A stretch of 64,000 bases of DNA. It comes from Lachnospiraceae bacterium. GTDB lineage: Bacteria > Bacillota_A > Clostridia > Lachnospirales > Lachnospiraceae. The notes under the pieces were generated by a model. That model was not told the DNA's origin. It ran no database searches and saw only the letters and a program-made list of their open reading frames with translations. Location of the stretch: NCBI GenBank assembly GCA_017416505.1, contig JAFQCI010000019.1:1-64000 (forward strand), read 5' to 3'. Below, piece after piece: positions 62,523 through 64,000 of this stretch. A program made the translations under genes and the position numbers. Within the stretch, counting starts at the first letter, position 1; the number at the start of each line of letters is the position of its first letter.

Positions 62523-63275
62523 TTATGATTCCTGATTTTCTAAGGAATCAATCCAGATTTCACCAAAAATCGCATCCTGTCTTATGGCTATCTTTCCTGT
62601 TTTCATCAATTCCAATATTGCCAGAAATGTTACAATCATTCTGGTTTTCGTAGGAATTTTATCAAACAAAGAACGGAAATTAATATTATTCAACCCTTGA
62701 ATGGAACAACGAATTTCTTCCATCCGGTCTTCAAGACTAATTTCCTCTTTCTCGATTTTACCAAACTTACTACGAATAGGGTCAACTTTTTCTACCTGAC
62801 GTTTCATCATGGATTGAAATATTTCATTTAAACGTGCAAGGGTAATACCGTCCACCAATTCCTTAGGGTCTACCTCTTCCTTATATTCCAGCACTTCCCT
62901 AGGGATATTGGCATCTTTATAAAAATTCCTTCCACCATCCAGTTCCATGTCCTTAAGTTCCATAGCAGCAAATTTATACATCTTATATTCCATTAAACGA
63001 CGCACTAATTCATCTCTTGGGTCTTCCTCTTCTTCTTCCTTTTCCTCTTTTGGTAATAACATTTTCGCCTTAATGGAAATTAGGGTAGCCGCCATTACCA
63101 AAAAATCACTCATTACATTATAATCCTGTTCCTCCATATGATAAACGTATTCCAAATATTGTTCTGTAATAGTAACAATAGGAATATCATAAATATTTAC
63201 TTTATTCTTATCAATCAAATGCAGTAACAGTTCCAAAGGCCCTTCAAATGCCTGAAGCTTTATCTCTAGATTCAT
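62523..63275 (-). CDS. scpA: Segregation and condensation protein A
   Basis: 250 residues. The kleisin of the bacterial SMC complex; N-terminal domain shows FEGPLELLLHLIDKNKVNIYDIPI and the MAATLISIKAKMLLP helix, with a Glu-rich linker (about 95-115) and a C-terminal winged helix (FLAILELMKTGKI). I start at the ATG at 63275, five bases after the upstream stop, with only a weak ribosome site (TAGG); a TTG at 63284 is possible. Confidence 0.95.
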   Translation of the reverse strand: MNLEIKLQAFEGPLELLLHLIDKNKVNIYDIPIVTITEQYLEYVYHMEEQDYNVMSDFLVMAATLISIKAKMLLPKEEKEEEEEDPRDELVRRLMEYKMYKFAAMELKDMELDGGRNFYKDANIPREVLEYKEEVDPKELVDGITLARLNEIFQSMMKRQVEKVDPIRSKFGKIEKEEISLEDRMEEIRCSIQGLNNINFRSLFDKIPTKTRMIVTFLAILELMKTGKIAIRQDAIFGEIWIDSLENQES

Positions 63276-63280
63276 ACTTT

Positions 63281-63880
63281 TCAACCTACATTCATAAAAT
63301 AATTCGCTATAAATACTGAAGCATTTCCGATTAAACCTAATAAAATACTAACCAGTAAAACACCTTTTGTAAGCATATCCGCATAAATTAAACCAAAATA
63401 TTTTTCCGGACGATATGCTGCGATTAATATGGATACATCAAAGGTAGACACCGGAAAAAAATTAATCAAAAGCATACTAATTGCTAATATCACAAAATAA
63501 TATGTAAAATAATATAGTATTCTTGTTTCTAGGGGAGAATAAATTCCATCGTAAATAAATCCGGCAAAATAACTGCGAAAAAACAGGATTCCTCCCATTA
63601 TCATAAGCAACAAAGAGCCAAACCCGGCAAAACCTACAGCTATATTTGTCTTTTTTCTGCCAATGCTATAACCGTGCGGTCTTGAAAATGCACTTAAGGC
63701 AGTAAGGGAAAAAATCATTCCCACAGGGTCGATATATCTATGAAGCTTAAAAATAGATAAAAATTTTCTTTTTTCTTTTTGGGTACAAAAAAACGCAAAA
63801 GCTTTTGCAAATTCATGTAATACCATAACGCAAATCGCTGCTGCCATCGTGCAGGCTATCAGTAGCAATTTTTCTTTCAT
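63281..63880 (-). CDS. Degenerate site-2-protease-like membrane protein
   Basis: 199 residues with about six transmembrane helices. Position and layout match the M50 (site-2 protease) proteins often found just upstream of scpA in Firmicutes. But the zinc motif HExxH reads HEFAK (second His lost), and the later NxxPxxxLDG reads NFFPVSTFDVS (no LDG). It is therefore probably not an active protease. ATG at 63880 after AAAGGAAC. First gene of the scpA-scpB-dac run. Confidence 0.75.
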   Translation of the reverse strand: MKEKLLLIACTMAAAICVMVLHEFAKAFAFFCTQKEKRKFLSIFKLHRYIDPVGMIFSLTALSAFSRPHGYSIGRKKTNIAVGFAGFGSLLLMIMGGILFFRSYFAGFIYDGIYSPLETRILYYFTYYFVILAISMLLINFFPVSTFDVSILIAAYRPEKYFGLIYADMLTKGVLLVSILLGLIGNASVFIANYFMNVG

Positions 63881-63917
63881 GGCACAGTTCCTTTCTTTCT
63901 CTTTTCTCACAGAGTTC

Positions 63918-63946
63918 AGTATATCAAACTCATAAATAAAAAACAA
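63918..63946 (-). promoter_or_regulatory. Promoter of the scp operon
   Basis: Minus-strand TTGTTT (63941-63946), 17-bp spacer, TATACT (63918-63923), about 38 bp upstream of the membrane-protein start. Confidence 0.65.
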
Positions 63947-64000
63947 TCATTTCTGACATTTTTCTCATTTGTTATAATGTAACAACAACAACTTCCGGTA

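Noticed and set aside
63950..63990. Plus-strand promoter (TATAAT at about 63974) at the right edge
   Set aside because: The -10 box is good but no convincing -35 lies at 16-18 bp, and the gene it would serve is outside the window.

Overview
The window is a low-GC stretch from an anaerobic Firmicute, most likely a member of the Lachnospiraceae (Clostridia). The reasons are a fused IspH-ribosomal protein S1 gene, a Na+-pumping biotin decarboxylase operon, strong AGGAGG-type ribosome binding sites with many TTG/GTG starts, and the ruvAB-zapA-U32 gene order. Almost every gene is on the minus strand. The clear exception is one EAL-domain gene at 29.6-31.2 kb.

Region 1 (0.2-29.3 kb) is mostly core genome. 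It runs coaE, polA, a zinc-finger membrane protein, tRNA-Leu(CAA), a NUDIX hydrolase, a class B PBP overlapping its SEDS partner (FtsW/RodA type), a U32 protein, zapA, ruvB, ruvA, a YprB-like nuclease, cheR, ispH-rpsA, cmk, an HI0933-type flavoprotein, a GGDEF/EAL sensor, a five-gene decarboxylase operon (acyl-CoA carboxyltransferase, OadG-like lipoprotein, biotin carrier, Na+ pump beta subunit, OadA), dacF, a GNAT acetyltransferase and adenosine deaminase. Several intergenic gaps carry a 33-bp palindromic repeat family.

Region 2 (29.4-36.4 kb) is accessory. It holds a divergent EAL protein with altered catalytic residues, a possible PBECR4-type nuclease gene, and two orphan small RNA genes with recognisable promoters and terminators. 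It also holds an AbiEi/AbiEii toxin-antitoxin pair bracketed by matching TCCGTA-13-TACGGA palindromes, a decayed fragment of a DUF4869 gene, and an intact DUF4869 gene with a frameshifted ATPase partner bracketed by 57-bp near-identical terminator repeats. It looks like a recombination hot spot built from repeat-bounded cassettes.

Region 3 (36.4-59.7 kb) is the most unusual part. It encodes a 4057-residue secreted GLUG/beta-helix surface protein and six small single-pass proteins, most with TasA/camelysin-like leader segments (xFAW[FY]). With these are a SipW-type (Ser/His) signal peptidase, a membrane-anchored McrB-type AAA+ ATPase and a DUF2357-like partner without a visible nuclease motif. 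An HD-GYP c-di-GMP phosphodiesterase sits at the head of the cluster. I interpret this as a surface fibre/adhesin system whose export or assembly may be driven by the McrB-like pair and tuned by c-di-GMP. That combination is the best candidate here for an undescribed system.

Region 4 (59.8-63.9 kb) returns to core-like genes: a heptad-repeat coiled-coil protein, a second D-Ala-D-Ala carboxypeptidase, scpB, scpA and a degenerate site-2-protease-like membrane protein, the last three or four probably read from a promoter at 63.92 kb. All functional statements rest on motifs read by eye; no database search was possible.
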